Source of the DNA: Gemmatimonadota bacterium
Lineage (GTDB): Bacteria > Gemmatimonadota > Gemmatimonadetes > Palauibacterales > Palauibacteraceae
Reading direction: 5' to 3'
NCBI GenBank assembly: GCA_023554435.1
Contig: JAMJQV010000042.1
Coordinates: 1-6,801, forward strand
Length of the DNA: 6,801 nucleotides
Both the position numbers and the translations under genes were made by a program. Of the stretch, positions 6,783 through 6,801 are shown piece after piece. The first letter of the stretch is position 1. Each line of letters opens with the position of its first letter. The notes under the pieces were generated by a model. That model was not told where the DNA came from, made no database searches, and was given only the letters and a program-made list of their open reading frames with translations.

Positions 6783-6801
6783 AAAGAGGCCGCCTTCCGG
6801 G
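6783..6801 (+). terminator. Possible 5' arm of a terminator cut by the window end
   Basis: AAAGAGGCCGCC (6783-6794) followed by TTCCGGG looks like the A-rich left side, left stem arm and loop of an intrinsic terminator placed 33 bases after the metalloprotease stop. The matching right arm and T-run would lie beyond base 6801, so this is only a suggestion. Confidence 0.3.

Overview
The window is high-GC DNA (roughly two-thirds G+C by eye) with three long genes, all on the plus strand, and little non-coding sequence. The organism looks like a Gram-negative bacterium. One gene encodes an apparent outer-membrane beta-barrel with a signal peptide, and another a lipoprotein metalloprotease of the DUF5118/DUF5117/DUF4953 type. 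That family, together with the GC content and FN3/Ig-like surface proteins, would fit Gemmatimonadota or a related high-GC lineage. This assignment is inference from gene types; no marker gene is present.

Positions 1-2040 hold the 3' part of a gene for a very repetitive extracellular protein. It has the end of one fibronectin type III (FN3) domain, then seven complete FN3 repeats of 90-91 residues, then a short tail that looks like the first strand of another FN3 domain. The 5' end lies outside the window. Positions 2037-4115 hold the second gene, whose GTG start overlaps the first gene's TGA stop (GTGA), so the two are almost certainly translated from one mRNA. Its product has a signal peptide, a small helical region with two cysteines, two bacterial Ig-like domains, three TPR repeats and a C-terminal stretch that reads as an outer-membrane beta-barrel. 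The simplest joint reading is a surface module: a long FN3 stalk or adhesin made in step with an outer-membrane protein that could anchor, display or export it or a polymer.

Positions 4116-4283 are intergenic. They contain a short hairpin, a good candidate intrinsic terminator (14-bp stem, then a T-rich run), a 16-bp interrupted palindrome and a pair of imperfect direct repeats flanking that palindrome. I could not identify a convincing promoter.

Positions 4284-6749 encode a complete 821-residue zinc metalloprotease lipoprotein with an HEVGHTIGLPHN zinc motif and a SIMDY Met-turn. It appears to be its own transcription unit, and nothing in the sequence ties it functionally to the upstream pair. 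The last 52 bases are non-coding and may end inside the 5' arm of its terminator.

I see no RNA genes, mobile elements, CRISPR arrays or phage features. The most unusual content is the coupled FN3-array/Ig-TPR-barrel gene pair and the structured leader before the metalloprotease gene.
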